Source: Candidatus Multiplicimicrobium inquinatum
GTDB lineage: Bacteria > Omnitrophota > Omnitrophia > Omnitrophales > Aquincolibacteriaceae
Assembly: GCA_002344825.1 (NCBI GenBank)
Contig: DDUN01000007.1
Span: 1-39,180, forward strand
Length of the DNA: 39,180 nucleotides
Reading direction: 5' to 3'
A program made the position numbers and the translations under genes. Under the pieces are notes generated by a model, which saw only the letters and a list, made by a program, of their open reading frames with translations, did not search any database and was not told where the DNA came from. Below are positions 29,286 to 37,409 of this stretch, piece by piece; position 1 is the first letter of the stretch; every line of letters begins with the position of its first letter.

Positions 29286-29287
29286 AA

Positions 29288-29321
29288 TAAAAAAACCCCG
29301 GATTTCTCCGGGGCTTTTTTA
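29288..29321 (-). terminator. pyrE terminator (bidirectional form)
   Basis: Stem CCCCGG / CCGGGG (29296-301 with 29308-313), flanked by A7 on the left and T6 on the right, so it can end transcripts from either side. It lies 22 bases past the pyrE stop. Confidence 0.85.
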
Positions 29322-29343
29322 TTTCGAAATTTTTGAATCGAAC

Positions 29344-29892
29344 TTAGGAAACGCCTAAATCCTCAAGCGTGAAAATCGGGGAATATCCGTAAGCGTCCAA
29401 AGTTTTGGCGGCGCCTTCATTGCGATCAACAAGACAGATTGTTTTTACAACCTTCGCACCCAGCGCTTCCACATCCTGAATGGCTTTCAAAACTGACCCG
29501 CCGGTGGTGATCACGTCTTCGAGCATCACAACATGGTCGCCGGGCTGAATCGCGGGACCTTCCACCATTTTTTGCGTGCCATGCTTTTTGGCTTCTTTGC
29601 GCACGATAAACGCACGCAAAGGTTTTCCGCTTTGCGAACTTAGCAAAGATACCGCGGCAGCGATCGGGTCGGCTCCGAGCGTCGGACCGCCCACAGCGTC
29701 GACTTTGACGCCGTGCAGCATCGCTAAAATAACTTTGCCGGTTAAAAATAAACCCTGAGGATCCAATGTGATTTGTTTTCCGTCTAAATAAAATGAAGCC
29801 TTTTTACCGGAAGCCAACGTAAAGTCGCCGCGACGAAGCGCTTTTTCCAAAATTAATTTAAGCAATGCGTCTTTGAGTTCTTTCTCATCCAT
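29344..29892 (-). CDS. pyrE: Orotate phosphoribosyltransferase
   Basis: Joins orotate and PRPP to give OMP in pyrimidine synthesis. The 182-residue protein has a normal PRTase fold: GDFTLASGKKASFYLD (substrate loop), VGGPTLGADPIAAAV, the catalytic loop RKEAKKHGTQKMVEGP, and the PRPP-binding motif VVMLEDVITTGGS. It is last in the run rRNA methyltransferase-pyrE, nine bases after that gene. Confidence 0.95.
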   Translation of the reverse strand: MDEKELKDALLKLILEKALRRGDFTLASGKKASFYLDGKQITLDPQGLFLTGKVILAMLHGVKVDAVGGPTLGADPIAAAVSLLSSQSGKPLRAFIVRKEAKKHGTQKMVEGPAIQPGDHVVMLEDVITTGGSVLKAIQDVEALGAKVVKTICLVDRNEGAAKTLDAYGYSPIFTLEDLGVS

Positions 29893-29901
29893 AAATAGTC
29901 C

Positions 29902-30645
29902 TCATTTTCTTTCTGTCATTTTCTGAATTACACGCGCGGATACGCCCTTGATCATCTGCGATTCATATTGATACATGCCCGCGCGTTTAAAAAGCGCTTC
30001 TGTCATTTTCATGATCGGATCAAGCCGTCCGGCCTTACCTTTATAAAAACCAACACATTCTAAGGCTTCCTCTAAAATGCGCAAAGCGCTTTGAATTCCG
30101 GCCTTATCAAGCAAGATGTCTGCTTTTCCCTCAAAAGTTCCGCTTTGGGAAGCGCGGCCAAGTCTTTCTCTTGCCAATGAAAAGACGGTCACCATCACCG
30201 ATTGTGCTAAATTCAAAGATGGGTAGTGTTCATCCGAAGGTAAACTGACCAGCTTGTCACAGTAATCCAGCTCAGCATTGTTCAGTCCTTTGTCTTCCCT
30301 TCCGAATACAATGCCGACCTTTAACGCGGATGTTTTTTCCCGAGCGTTTTCAATAAAGCGATCAAAGCTGATAAATTTGCCGCGCCGTGATCCAGTTCGG
30401 CAAGTTGTCCCGACGGTCCAATTCAAATCACTCGTAGCTTCTTGGAGGTTGGGAAAAACTTCCATTTGATCCAAAATATCTTTCGCGTTGCAAGCCAGGA
30501 TGGCCGCCCTTTTTCGCCAATTCCGCCGCGGAGCAACCAGCCGCAGCTTTGAAAACCCCATATTCTTTATCGCCCGCGCCGCCGCACCGATATTATCCGC
30601 CGAAAAGGGGTGTGAAAGAATAATGTGAACGTTCGCGGGTTTCAT
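29902..30645 (-). CDS. SPOUT RNA 2'-O-methyltransferase, TrmJ-like
   Basis: A 247-residue TrmH-group-1 (SpoU) methyltransferase. It has the N-terminal motif 1 region ILSHPFSADNIGAAARAIKN with the catalytic Arg. The SAM-binding knot motifs VGIVFGREDKGLNNAELDYC and SLNLAQSVMVTVF follow. TrmJ methylates tRNA position 32; TrmH-type rRNA targets are an alternative, so no symbol is assigned. It follows a TIGR04073-like gene by 43 bases. Confidence 0.88.
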   Translation of the reverse strand: MKPANVHIILSHPFSADNIGAAARAIKNMGFSKLRLVAPRRNWRKRAAILACNAKDILDQMEVFPNLQEATSDLNWTVGTTCRTGSRRGKFISFDRFIENAREKTSALKVGIVFGREDKGLNNAELDYCDKLVSLPSDEHYPSLNLAQSVMVTVFSLARERLGRASQSGTFEGKADILLDKAGIQSALRILEEALECVGFYKGKAGRLDPIMKMTEALFKRAGMYQYESQMIKGVSARVIQKMTERK

Positions 30646-30688
30646 AAAACCAAACGTTAGAAAATAGAGCTACGCGAGAAGCGCCGCC

Positions 30689-31060
30689 TCAAACAGCGTT
30701 TGCGTGCTCGGAGCCTTTTTGCCATGGAAATTCACCCCATCCCATATTCTTCGGAATGGAATCATCATACTTGCTGAACGGATACATGATCGGCATCCAA
30801 ACAATATCGGCAACGCCTGAAAAAACACGCGTCACCAAATGGGTGGCAAGCGAGGGTAAATAGCCTATGCCTCCGCGGGTTTCGGATTTGGGAAGATGCC
30901 CCCACTCGGCGGGAAAAAGAAAAAGATTGGAAAGTCCGCGTCCTTCAAGATACAAAATACCCGAAAGAATTCCGCGTTTTTTTTCTACGGGCTCCGAAGC
31001 AAAACAAACCGCCGGAACAAGAAGCGTCATCAACACTAAAAAACTGATTCGACTTTTCAT
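30689..31060 (-). CDS. Small secreted TIGR04073-like protein (paralogue C)
   Basis: A 123-residue exported protein (signal peptide ending VCFA). The blocks LEGRGLSNLFLFPAEWG and LVTRVFSGVADIVWMPIMYP match the two motifs of the proteins at 14486 and 28620, though more distantly. It sits between rsmB (15 bases upstream) and the TrmJ-like gene, so it is embedded in an RNA-modification operon. Function unknown. Confidence 0.7.
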   Translation of the reverse strand: MKSRISFLVLMTLLVPAVCFASEPVEKKRGILSGILYLEGRGLSNLFLFPAEWGHLPKSETRGGIGYLPSLATHLVTRVFSGVADIVWMPIMYPFSKYDDSIPKNMGWGEFPWQKGSEHANAV

Positions 31061-31075
31061 GCTATCTCCTTATTT

Positions 31076-32401
31076 TTAATTCAAAACAAACCCGGCCATG
31101 AAAAAACCATCCGTGTTTTCACGGTGCGGCCAAATTTGAAATCCTGCGTCTCCGGTAGCGGAGTCGGGGGCAAGCTCCGGATGACGGCTTAAAAAAATGC
31201 GCGCGACCTGCTCATTTTCTTCGGAATCAACCGAGCAAGTCATATAAAATATTTTTCCGCCTTTTTTCAAATAAGGCAAGGTCATTTCTAAAATCTCGAG
31301 CTGTTTTCCGGCATGCTCTTTGAAGCTTTTTTCTGTCAGCCGCCATTTAAGATCGGGCGCGCGTCCCAAGGTGCCGGTGCCGGAACAAGGCGCATCAACA
31401 ATGATTTTATCAAATTGCTCATCCGTCTCACGTTTATAAAACCGCTGCACATCGGCCACTTTAATGTTTTTGACTCCCGCGCGATCCGCCCGGAGCTTCA
31501 GCTCTTTCAAAGCGAGAGACCGCAAATCCGTCGCGTAAATCAGCCCTTGATTCTTCATCATGGCAGCCAGATAAAGTGTTTTTCCGCCGCTGCCTGCGCA
31601 AACATCCCAAACTTTTTCTCCGGGCTGAGGATTGGCGACTTCGATCACGCGCTGACTTGCTTCGGATTGAATTTCAAAGTCTCCCCCCAAAAAAGCCTGT
31701 GTGCTTTTAAGCGAAACATGCTCCGGAAAACGAATACCGCATTGGGTTTTTGGAATCGCTTCAGCGGCAAATTCAGGCGGCAAACTTTTAATTAAACCAT
31801 CACGGGTAATTTTAAGCGTGTTCACGCGAATCACAAGCGGCGGACGGTCATGCGTCGCTTTCAGCAAGGCTTCACATTCCGCGTCGCCCCAAGCCTTGAT
31901 CCAGCGCTCAACCAGCCAAACCGGAAAGGAATAGCGTAACGCTAACCATCCGGAGCGCGACACGTCGGCTTCGGCCTGAATTGTTTTTTTCGCCTGCAGG
32001 ATTTGAAACAATTCGACGGGATGATCAAGCTGGGCTTGATCTTTGATTTCATTCCAAACCGCGGTAAAAAGCGCGGCATCGACTGATCCCTCACTTACCG
32101 CGCCCATCAAACAAAGAAATTTCGCGTATTTCACCGGATCGCGTACATCGCTTTGCGCGAACTTTTGAATCCAATAATCATAATAAGAATAATTGCGCAA
32201 AGCTTCATGAACGCAGCCTGAAATAAATTTTCGGTCCCGGGATCCCAACACTTTGCGGTTCTCCTGAAAGACATTCGCCAACAATCGGTCGGCAGGTAAA
32301 GTACGGTCTCGGTTCCATTCGCGCCAAGCCTTCGAGGCAAACTTAAGCTGCGAAAGAACTCTCGAAACCGGAATTGTGCTGGGTGTTGAAGGTTTATCCA
32401 T
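31076..32401 (-). CDS. rsmB: 16S rRNA m5C methyltransferase, RsmB/NOP family
   Basis: A 441-residue SAM-dependent methyltransferase. The N-terminal about 150 residues resemble the NusB-like domain of RsmB. The catalytic domain has VWDVCAGSGGKTLYLAAMM (motif I), VDAPCSGTGTLGRAPDLKW (motif IV with one catalytic Cys) and MTCSVDSEENEQVA (motif VI with the nucleophilic Cys). RsmB modifies C967; RsmF-like targets cannot be excluded. Oddity: the ATG lies three bases after the T-run of the upstream gene's terminator (hairpin 32409-32450), leaving no room for a normal leader or ribosome binding site. Confidence 0.88.
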   Translation of the reverse strand: MDKPSTPSTIPVSRVLSQLKFASKAWREWNRDRTLPADRLLANVFQENRKVLGSRDRKFISGCVHEALRNYSYYDYWIQKFAQSDVRDPVKYAKFLCLMGAVSEGSVDAALFTAVWNEIKDQAQLDHPVELFQILQAKKTIQAEADVSRSGWLALRYSFPVWLVERWIKAWGDAECEALLKATHDRPPLVIRVNTLKITRDGLIKSLPPEFAAEAIPKTQCGIRFPEHVSLKSTQAFLGGDFEIQSEASQRVIEVANPQPGEKVWDVCAGSGGKTLYLAAMMKNQGLIYATDLRSLALKELKLRADRAGVKNIKVADVQRFYKRETDEQFDKIIVDAPCSGTGTLGRAPDLKWRLTEKSFKEHAGKQLEILEMTLPYLKKGGKIFYMTCSVDSEENEQVARIFLSRHPELAPDSATGDAGFQIWPHRENTDGFFMAGFVLN

Positions 32402-32450
32402 AAGAAAAAAGCCCCGCGGCTGACCGAATTGAAATCAGTCCGCGGGGCTT
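32402..32450 (-). terminator. Terminator of the 32465 gene, abutting the rsmB start
   Basis: Eleven-base stem AAGCCCCGCGG / CCGCGGGGCTT (32409-419 with 32440-450) extended by CTGA/TCAG, followed on the minus strand by TTTTTT and, three bases later, the rsmB ATG. Confidence 0.88.
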
Positions 32451-32464
32451 AAATAAATTGCGTG

Positions 32465-32944
32465 TTATCCGTTCGCTTGCTCGGCCGCGAGACGCATTCT
32501 TTCTCTCAAGCTCAAATTTTGATTGTTGGCATAATCGTAACGCTGTTGACGTGCCAAATCTAAATCACGGCGCGCATCATAAACCTGCTGTCCTTGATAG
32601 TTGTTGTAATTATCATAATTGGCATAAGGGTCATTTTTCTCTTTCGCAGTCTTGTACGCGTCATACCCGCTCCAGGTATGATTGGCAATCAAAGGCCCGA
32701 TACCCGCCCATACAACAGGCCCGCCCACCACACTGGCAAGAATCACGGTCGTTGTGATCGCCGCGACTTCCATCGTTGCCATCAACTTAGTTTTACCTTC
32801 ATTAAACTCGCCATTCATGGCTTGGCCGGTTGTCGGTAAAACAAAGGACGAGACGCCCTGTTTAATCCCTTCCGCACGCGCGGGCAAGGAAATTGAAGTG
32901 AATGCCACCAAAATAAAAACTAAAAATGATACCTGTTTTTTCAT
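32465..32944 (-). CDS. Exported/membrane protein with DUF5683-like pattern
   Basis: A 159-residue protein. A signal peptide (ending LPARA) is followed by FVLPTTGQAMNGEFNEGK, close to the 'PG.GQ.yn...kG' motif of DUF5683/TM2-type proteins. One long hydrophobic segment (about 68-98) and a Tyr/Asn/Arg-rich C-terminal tail (YDNYNNYQGQQ onward) follow. ATG 32944 has GGAGG seven bases upstream. Function unknown; probably inner membrane with a cytoplasmic or periplasmic charged tail. Confidence 0.68.
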   Translation of the reverse strand: MKKQVSFLVFILVAFTSISLPARAEGIKQGVSSFVLPTTGQAMNGEFNEGKTKLMATMEVAAITTTVILASVVGGPVVWAGIGPLIANHTWSGYDAYKTAKEKNDPYANYDNYNNYQGQQVYDARRDLDLARQQRYDYANNQNLSLRERMRLAAEQANG

Positions 32945-33038
32945 AATGCCTCCTCGCAAAGAATGATTAAATCCACCCTGAGTTATCGGCTTTTTTTTAA
33001 GGAACTTCAGTTGTGAAATTTTAGCCGAATAAGCGCTG

Positions 33039-34556
33039 TTATTTCAATTTTTTCCAGCTGGTGACAAATTCGGTAAAAAGACGCACGCCCATTCCGGTTG
33101 CGCCTTTTTGACAATCAAATTTGTTTGCCGTAGTCCAGGCGGTTCCGGCAACATCCAAATGCACCCAAGGTGTATTCTCGGGAACAAACTCTTTTAAGAA
33201 CATCGCGGCGGTAATGGTTCCGCCGTAAGGACCGCCAATATTGTAAAGATCGCTGTGATGCCCCTTGATGGCTTCGCCATATTCATCCCAAAGCGGAAGC
33301 TCCCAAACGCGCTCTCCAACAGCTTCGCCGGCTTTTTGAATTTGGCTTTTCAGCTTTTCGTTATTACCCAGCATGCCTGAAGCTTTATCGCCCAGCGTTG
33401 CCACTACCGCGCCGGTCAAAGTCGCAATATCCACAATCGCGCTTGGCTCATACTTCGCGGAATAAACCAAAGCATCCGCCAAAATAAGTCGTCCTTCCGC
33501 ATCGGTATTCAAAATCTCGGCGGTTTTACCATTCATAAAAGTAATAATGTCGCCGGGGCGCTGCGGATTATTGGAAACGTTATTCTCCACAAGCGGAGTT
33601 AAGCCGACCACATGCACAGCCGGTTTCAAATCAGCCAGCAATCCCATGGTCGAAATCACGGCAACCGCACCGGACTTATCGTATTTCATTTCATCCATGC
33701 GCGCGCCGGGCTTCAATGAAATTCCGCCGGTATCAAAGGTAACGCCTTTGCCAACCAGACAAATGGTTCCTTTCGACTTATGCTCTTTGCCGTACTCTAA
33801 AACCACAAAACACGGCGCGTTTTCACTGCCTTGCCCAACGGCTAAAATGCCGCCCATCTTATTTTTCTTCAGCTCCGGCACGCCAAGAACTTCACAGCCC
33901 AGTTTTTTTTCTTTGGCAAGCTTTTCAGCCGTTTCAGCAAGCTCTTGAGGAGTCATGATGTTGGCGGGCTGATTATTAATGTCGCGCGCGCGAATCACGG
34001 CTTCCGTGATTTTCTCTGCCCTCTCCGCCGCCTGCGTCAAAACTTTGGGGTTTTGCTTAAGCGAGCAAACAAGCTCGATGCTTTGCGGTAAGCCGTCGCG
34101 CCAGCCTTTGACATCTTTTTTCTTCTGCACATACACGTCAAATTTATAAAGCGCCAAACACGGCATCCCCGCTGCAGCCGCGGCGACATCTTCCGCCTTC
34201 ACGCTTCCGCCTGAAAAGCTTTCGAGCGCGACGCGGATTTTTTTGGCTTTGCGCGCGGCAGCAACTTGCGCGATTTTCGCCATGGTTTTACGAAGACAAA
34301 GCGCGCGGTAGTTTTTCTTTTGACCCAAGCCCAGCACAATCACTTCACTGGCTTTGGCGGATTGACCGTACACTTCAACCGAGGTATCGAAAGTACCGAT
34401 AAAACGTTTGCGGTCTTTCGCGTCATCCAACACGGACGCAAGGGCCGGCTCGATTTTAGCGGCCTGCTTTTCGAAATCTTCACCTTCGAAGGTGCCGATA
34501 AAAAATAAGTCGGATTTTCCAGTAAGTTTGGATAATGCTGTAATTTGAATGTTCAT
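33039..34556 (-). CDS. pepA: Cytosolic leucyl aminopeptidase (M17)
   Basis: Removes N-terminal residues from peptides; hexameric, two-metal enzyme. 505 residues. The catalytic domain has VGKGVTFDTGGISLKP (Lys and Asp ligands), EMKYDKSGAVAV and the signature NTDAEGRLILADAL. E. coli PepA also binds DNA at Xer sites, but that cannot be inferred here. AAGGAG precedes the ATG. The leader contains stem-loop copy 4 about 20 bases upstream and a TATAAT just after it. Confidence 0.95.
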   Translation of the reverse strand: MNIQITALSKLTGKSDLFFIGTFEGEDFEKQAAKIEPALASVLDDAKDRKRFIGTFDTSVEVYGQSAKASEVIVLGLGQKKNYRALCLRKTMAKIAQVAAARKAKKIRVALESFSGGSVKAEDVAAAAAGMPCLALYKFDVYVQKKKDVKGWRDGLPQSIELVCSLKQNPKVLTQAAERAEKITEAVIRARDINNQPANIMTPQELAETAEKLAKEKKLGCEVLGVPELKKNKMGGILAVGQGSENAPCFVVLEYGKEHKSKGTICLVGKGVTFDTGGISLKPGARMDEMKYDKSGAVAVISTMGLLADLKPAVHVVGLTPLVENNVSNNPQRPGDIITFMNGKTAEILNTDAEGRLILADALVYSAKYEPSAIVDIATLTGAVVATLGDKASGMLGNNEKLKSQIQKAGEAVGERVWELPLWDEYGEAIKGHHSDLYNIGGPYGGTITAAMFLKEFVPENTPWVHLDVAGTAWTTANKFDCQKGATGMGVRLFTEFVTSWKKLK

Positions 34557-34576
34557 GCTGACTCCTTGCGATTATA

Positions 34577-34606
34577 TTTTAGCTCTGCGCGTAAACGCAC
34601 AACCGC
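34577..34606 (-). repeat. Dispersed stem-loop element, copy 4 (5' of pepA)
   Basis: Minus reading: GCGGT, stem TGTGCG / CGCGCA (34601-596 with 34591-586) around TTTA, then GAGCTAAAATATAAT. Pair 3 is G-U only if the minus strand is the RNA; read on the plus strand it is an A-C mismatch. Confidence 0.7.
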
Positions 34607-34673
34607 TGATCGAAATAATAACGTTTTAAAGAACTCTTATCGGCAGAAAAATGCTTTTTTAAACCACCCATGC

Positions 34674-35087
34674 TTACATTTGGTAAAGCATGAGGTAAAT
34701 AATAACGCCGGTCACAGACACATAAAGCCAAACCGGAAAAGTGACGCGTGCGATTTTTTTATGTTTTTCAATGTCGCCGCGCAGGGCATGCCAAAAAGTT
34801 TTGATAATCATGGGAAGATTCACCACGGCTAAAATGGTGTGTGTGATCAAAATGGTGAAATACACGGGACGAATCCAGCCCTGCCCCTGAAACTTCGTCG
34901 ATCCGTGGTGATAGTGATAATACAAATAACACGCCAAAAAAATCGTGGAGGCCGCCGCCGCGATCAGCATACAAGCGCGATGCGCATTGATTTTCTTATT
35001 TTTAATGAAATAAAAACCTAATAATAAAAAAACCGCGCTGGTTGAATTAAGGCAAGCGTTCAAGAACGGAAAGTCGGATAGCTGCAT
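34674..35087 (-). CDS. DUF420 membrane protein, cytochrome oxidase assembly
   Basis: A 137-residue protein with four TM helices (about 15-27, 38-56, 75-94, 117-135) and a His-rich loop (YYHYHHGSTKF) typical of DUF420/CtaM-like proteins found beside cytochrome c oxidase genes. Probably helps heme or copper insertion into the oxidase. It follows the Sco1 gene by 11 bases and ends the assembly cluster. Confidence 0.87.
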   Translation of the reverse strand: MQLSDFPFLNACLNSTSAVFLLLGFYFIKNKKINAHRACMLIAAAASTIFLACYLYYHYHHGSTKFQGQGWIRPVYFTILITHTILAVVNLPMIIKTFWHALRGDIEKHKKIARVTFPVWLYVSVTGVIIYLMLYQM

Positions 35088-35098
35088 CGTCAGCTCCT

Positions 35099-35689
35099 TT
35101 ATAAGATCGCGCGGATGTCGCGCTCAAGATGATGAACCATTTCGGCGTCTTGACTGTCATAAAACCCCCGAATACGTCCTTGTCCGTCTACAAGCGCTAC
35201 GCGGGTTCCATGCATAAATTTTTGCTGAATATCCGCCTGAGCCAGATCTTCGGACGCGGTTTGTTTAAAAGTCTCGACCGCCAAGGCGTAAATTTTTTCT
35301 TTGGCGCCGGTCAGAAAATGCCATTCGGGCTTGCCTTCCCGCTTGAATTTCTCGGCATAGGCCGCCAGCTTTTCGGGCGTGTCATACTCCGGGTCAACCG
35401 AAAACGAAACCAACGCAAAGCGCGGTGAATAACTCAGACGCTTTTTAAGCTCAGCCATTTTTGCTGAAATCATCGGACAGGGTCCCATGCAGCGCGTAAA
35501 AATAAATCCGGCAACCCAAACTTTGTTTTCCAGCGCGGCGCTTGAGAAAACTTGTCCTTTCTGATCCTGAAATTCAAAAGCGGACACAGCGCCGTAATCG
35601 GGCAATTCCGTTTTGACATTCTTAACCGCGGCCCAAAAACCTGTCGCAACCAGCATCCCTGCAACCAGAATTAACTGCCATTTTTTCAT
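35099..35689 (-). CDS. SCO1/SenC copper chaperone
   Basis: Delivers copper to the CuA site of cytochrome oxidase. 196 residues from ATG 35689. An N-terminal membrane anchor (about 5-22) precedes a thioredoxin fold with the copper ligands Cys67 and Cys71 (TRCMGPCP) and His160 (KFMHGTRV). The ATG follows the ABC permease stop by one base. The ligand set is complete. Confidence 0.93.
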   Translation of the reverse strand: MKKWQLILVAGMLVATGFWAAVKNVKTELPDYGAVSAFEFQDQKGQVFSSAALENKVWVAGFIFTRCMGPCPMISAKMAELKKRLSYSPRFALVSFSVDPEYDTPEKLAAYAEKFKREGKPEWHFLTGAKEKIYALAVETFKQTASEDLAQADIQQKFMHGTRVALVDGQGRIRGFYDSQDAEMVHHLERDIRAIL

Positions 35690-35690
35690 A

Positions 35691-36467
35691 TTAAGAATCC
35701 ATGCCCCGCTTTTTTGCAACCTGAAGCGCCGCTAAAATCCAAAGGACAAGCACTGAAACCGACATAATCAGCGCTGAACCCGAAGCATCCGCGGCGGTAT
35801 TGCCAAAGGCCGCGCTCAAAAACTGATGTCCGTAATAAAGGGGGTTGATCGCCATCAAAAACTGAATCCAGACGGAAGCTCCCTCCGCCGGAAAAAGGGC
35901 GCCTGACAAAAACCACATGGGCATCAAAAGCATATTCATCATGGCGTGAAATCCTTGCACCGAACGAAATTGCCAAGCCATCAAAAAGCCAAGTGTTGAA
36001 AATAAAAGTGAGGCGAGCGCGACCGCTGCGGCAATTTCAAACGGATTGACGCCGGAAAAACGAATGCCCGTAACCCATGCCAAAAGAATAAATAAGCCGC
36101 TTTGTAAAAAAGCCAAAGTGGCGCTGCCTAAAATTTTACCGAGCGGAATCGACGCGCGCGAAACCGGAGAGGCCATCACGGCCTGAAGAAAGCCCTCGCG
36201 GCGGTCTTCAATAATAGAAATAGTGGAAAAAACAGCGGCAAATAAAATCACGAGCAAAATCGAGCCCGGAAAAAAATAATTTAAATAGGATTCACCGCTC
36301 GCGGAAAAAGAACGGCCGACGCCGGAGCCGATCAGAAACCAAAAAAGAAACGGCGATAAAATCGCGGCCGCGACACGGGCGGGCTGACGGTAAAACCGCA
36401 CGATTTCACGGAGCCAAAGCATGCCGACGGCGCCCCAGCGCCCTTTTTGGGGGTTATTTTTTGACAT
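35691..36467 (-). CDS. ABC-2 type transporter permease
   Basis: A 258-residue integral membrane protein with about six TM helices and the ABC-2 topology of DrrB/NodJ/CcmB-like permeases. The substrate is unknown. It overlaps the ATPase gene by 14 bases. Its location between heme synthesis and Sco1 genes suggests a role in oxidase assembly (heme, copper or lipid movement), which is inference. Confidence 0.87.
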   Translation of the reverse strand: MSKNNPQKGRWGAVGMLWLREIVRFYRQPARVAAAILSPFLFWFLIGSGVGRSFSASGESYLNYFFPGSILLVILFAAVFSTISIIEDRREGFLQAVMASPVSRASIPLGKILGSATLAFLQSGLFILLAWVTGIRFSGVNPFEIAAAVALASLLFSTLGFLMAWQFRSVQGFHAMMNMLLMPMWFLSGALFPAEGASVWIQFLMAINPLYYGHQFLSAAFGNTAADASGSALIMSVSVLVLWILAALQVAKKRGMDS

Positions 36468-37392
36468 GCTTCCCCTCTTCGGCACTTTCGAAGGAACGGC
36501 CGGTTTTTTTCAAAAAAACATCTTCCAGGCTGGCTTTATGAAAAGCAACTGATTCCACCCGCCCTGAAAAACGCGCCATGATTTCAGTCATCACCTTTTG
36601 CGGCTCGGCGTGTTCAACTCTTAAGCCTCGTCCGGTTTTTTCAGCGCGCACGCCAAAATGGCTTGCGATTTCAGCTCCGATTTCGGCGGCATCCGAAGTT
36701 TCAATCGAAATAAACCCCGGTGATAAATCGGATTTCAAAGCGGCCGGTGAACCTTCGGCAATAATGCGCCCCTCGTCTAAAATGACAAGCTGAGAGCATT
36801 TTTCGGCTTCTTCCATTAAATGCGTGGTCACAAGCATCGTCATTTTTTTATCACGGTTCAGCTCAGAAAGAAAATCCCAAAACTCAGCGCGGGCGCGCGG
36901 ATCCAGTCCGGTAGAAGGTTCGTCCAGCAGCAAAACCTGCGGATCATGCAAAAGAGCTTTAGCCAACTCCACGCGCCGCTTCAATCCGCCGGACAAATTT
37001 TTGACTTTGTCTTTGCGGCGATCCCAAACTCCCAGTTTTTTTAAACGGGCTTCAATGCGTCCGGTCAAATCGGCGCCGCGCAAACCATAAAGCGCTCCCT
37101 GACATTTTAAATTTTCTTCAACCGTAAGCTGGGCATCCAGGCTGGGATATTGAAAAACAATGCCTAAAGTTTCTCGCACCGCGGAGGCTTCGCTGAACAA
37201 ATCATGGCCAAGCCACGTCGCGCTGCCTTTTTCGGGCGCAAGCAAGGTGCTCAGTATCCGAAACAACGTTGTTTTGCCGGAGCCGTTGGGCCCCAACATC
37301 CCGAAAACCGCACCGTCCGGAATTTTAAGCGAAACTCCGTTAAGCACTTTTCGCTTTCCGTAGCTAAATTCTAAATTTTTAACTTCAATCAC
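36454..37392 (-). CDS. ABC transporter ATP-binding protein
   Basis: A 312-residue ATPase: Walker A GPNGSGKTT, Q-loop VFQYPS, signature LSGGLKRRVELAKAL, Walker B VLLLDEPSTGLDP and switch His in TTHLMEE. The C-terminal about 85 residues form the extra domain seen in DrrA/NodI-type exporters. It pairs with the overlapping permease gene downstream and starts 17 bases after ctaB. Confidence 0.93.
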   Translation of the reverse strand: MIEVKNLEFSYGKRKVLNGVSLKIPDGAVFGMLGPNGSGKTTLFRILSTLLAPEKGSATWLGHDLFSEASAVRETLGIVFQYPSLDAQLTVEENLKCQGALYGLRGADLTGRIEARLKKLGVWDRRKDKVKNLSGGLKRRVELAKALLHDPQVLLLDEPSTGLDPRARAEFWDFLSELNRDKKMTMLVTTHLMEEAEKCSQLVILDEGRIIAEGSPAALKSDLSPGFISIETSDAAEIGAEIASHFGVRAEKTGRGLRVEHAEPQKVMTEIMARFSGRVESVAFHKASLEDVFLKKTGRSFESAEEGKHVKK

Positions 37393-37409
37393 TGTCTCAG
37401 AACCTTTGT

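Noticed and set aside
16831..34606. Stem-loop elements as hidden promoters (TTG in GCGGTTG as -35, following TATAAT/TATGAT as -10)
   Set aside because: Spacings of 19-21 bases are too long and variable, and copies 1 and 3 lack a proper -10; the covarying stem is better explained as RNA structure.
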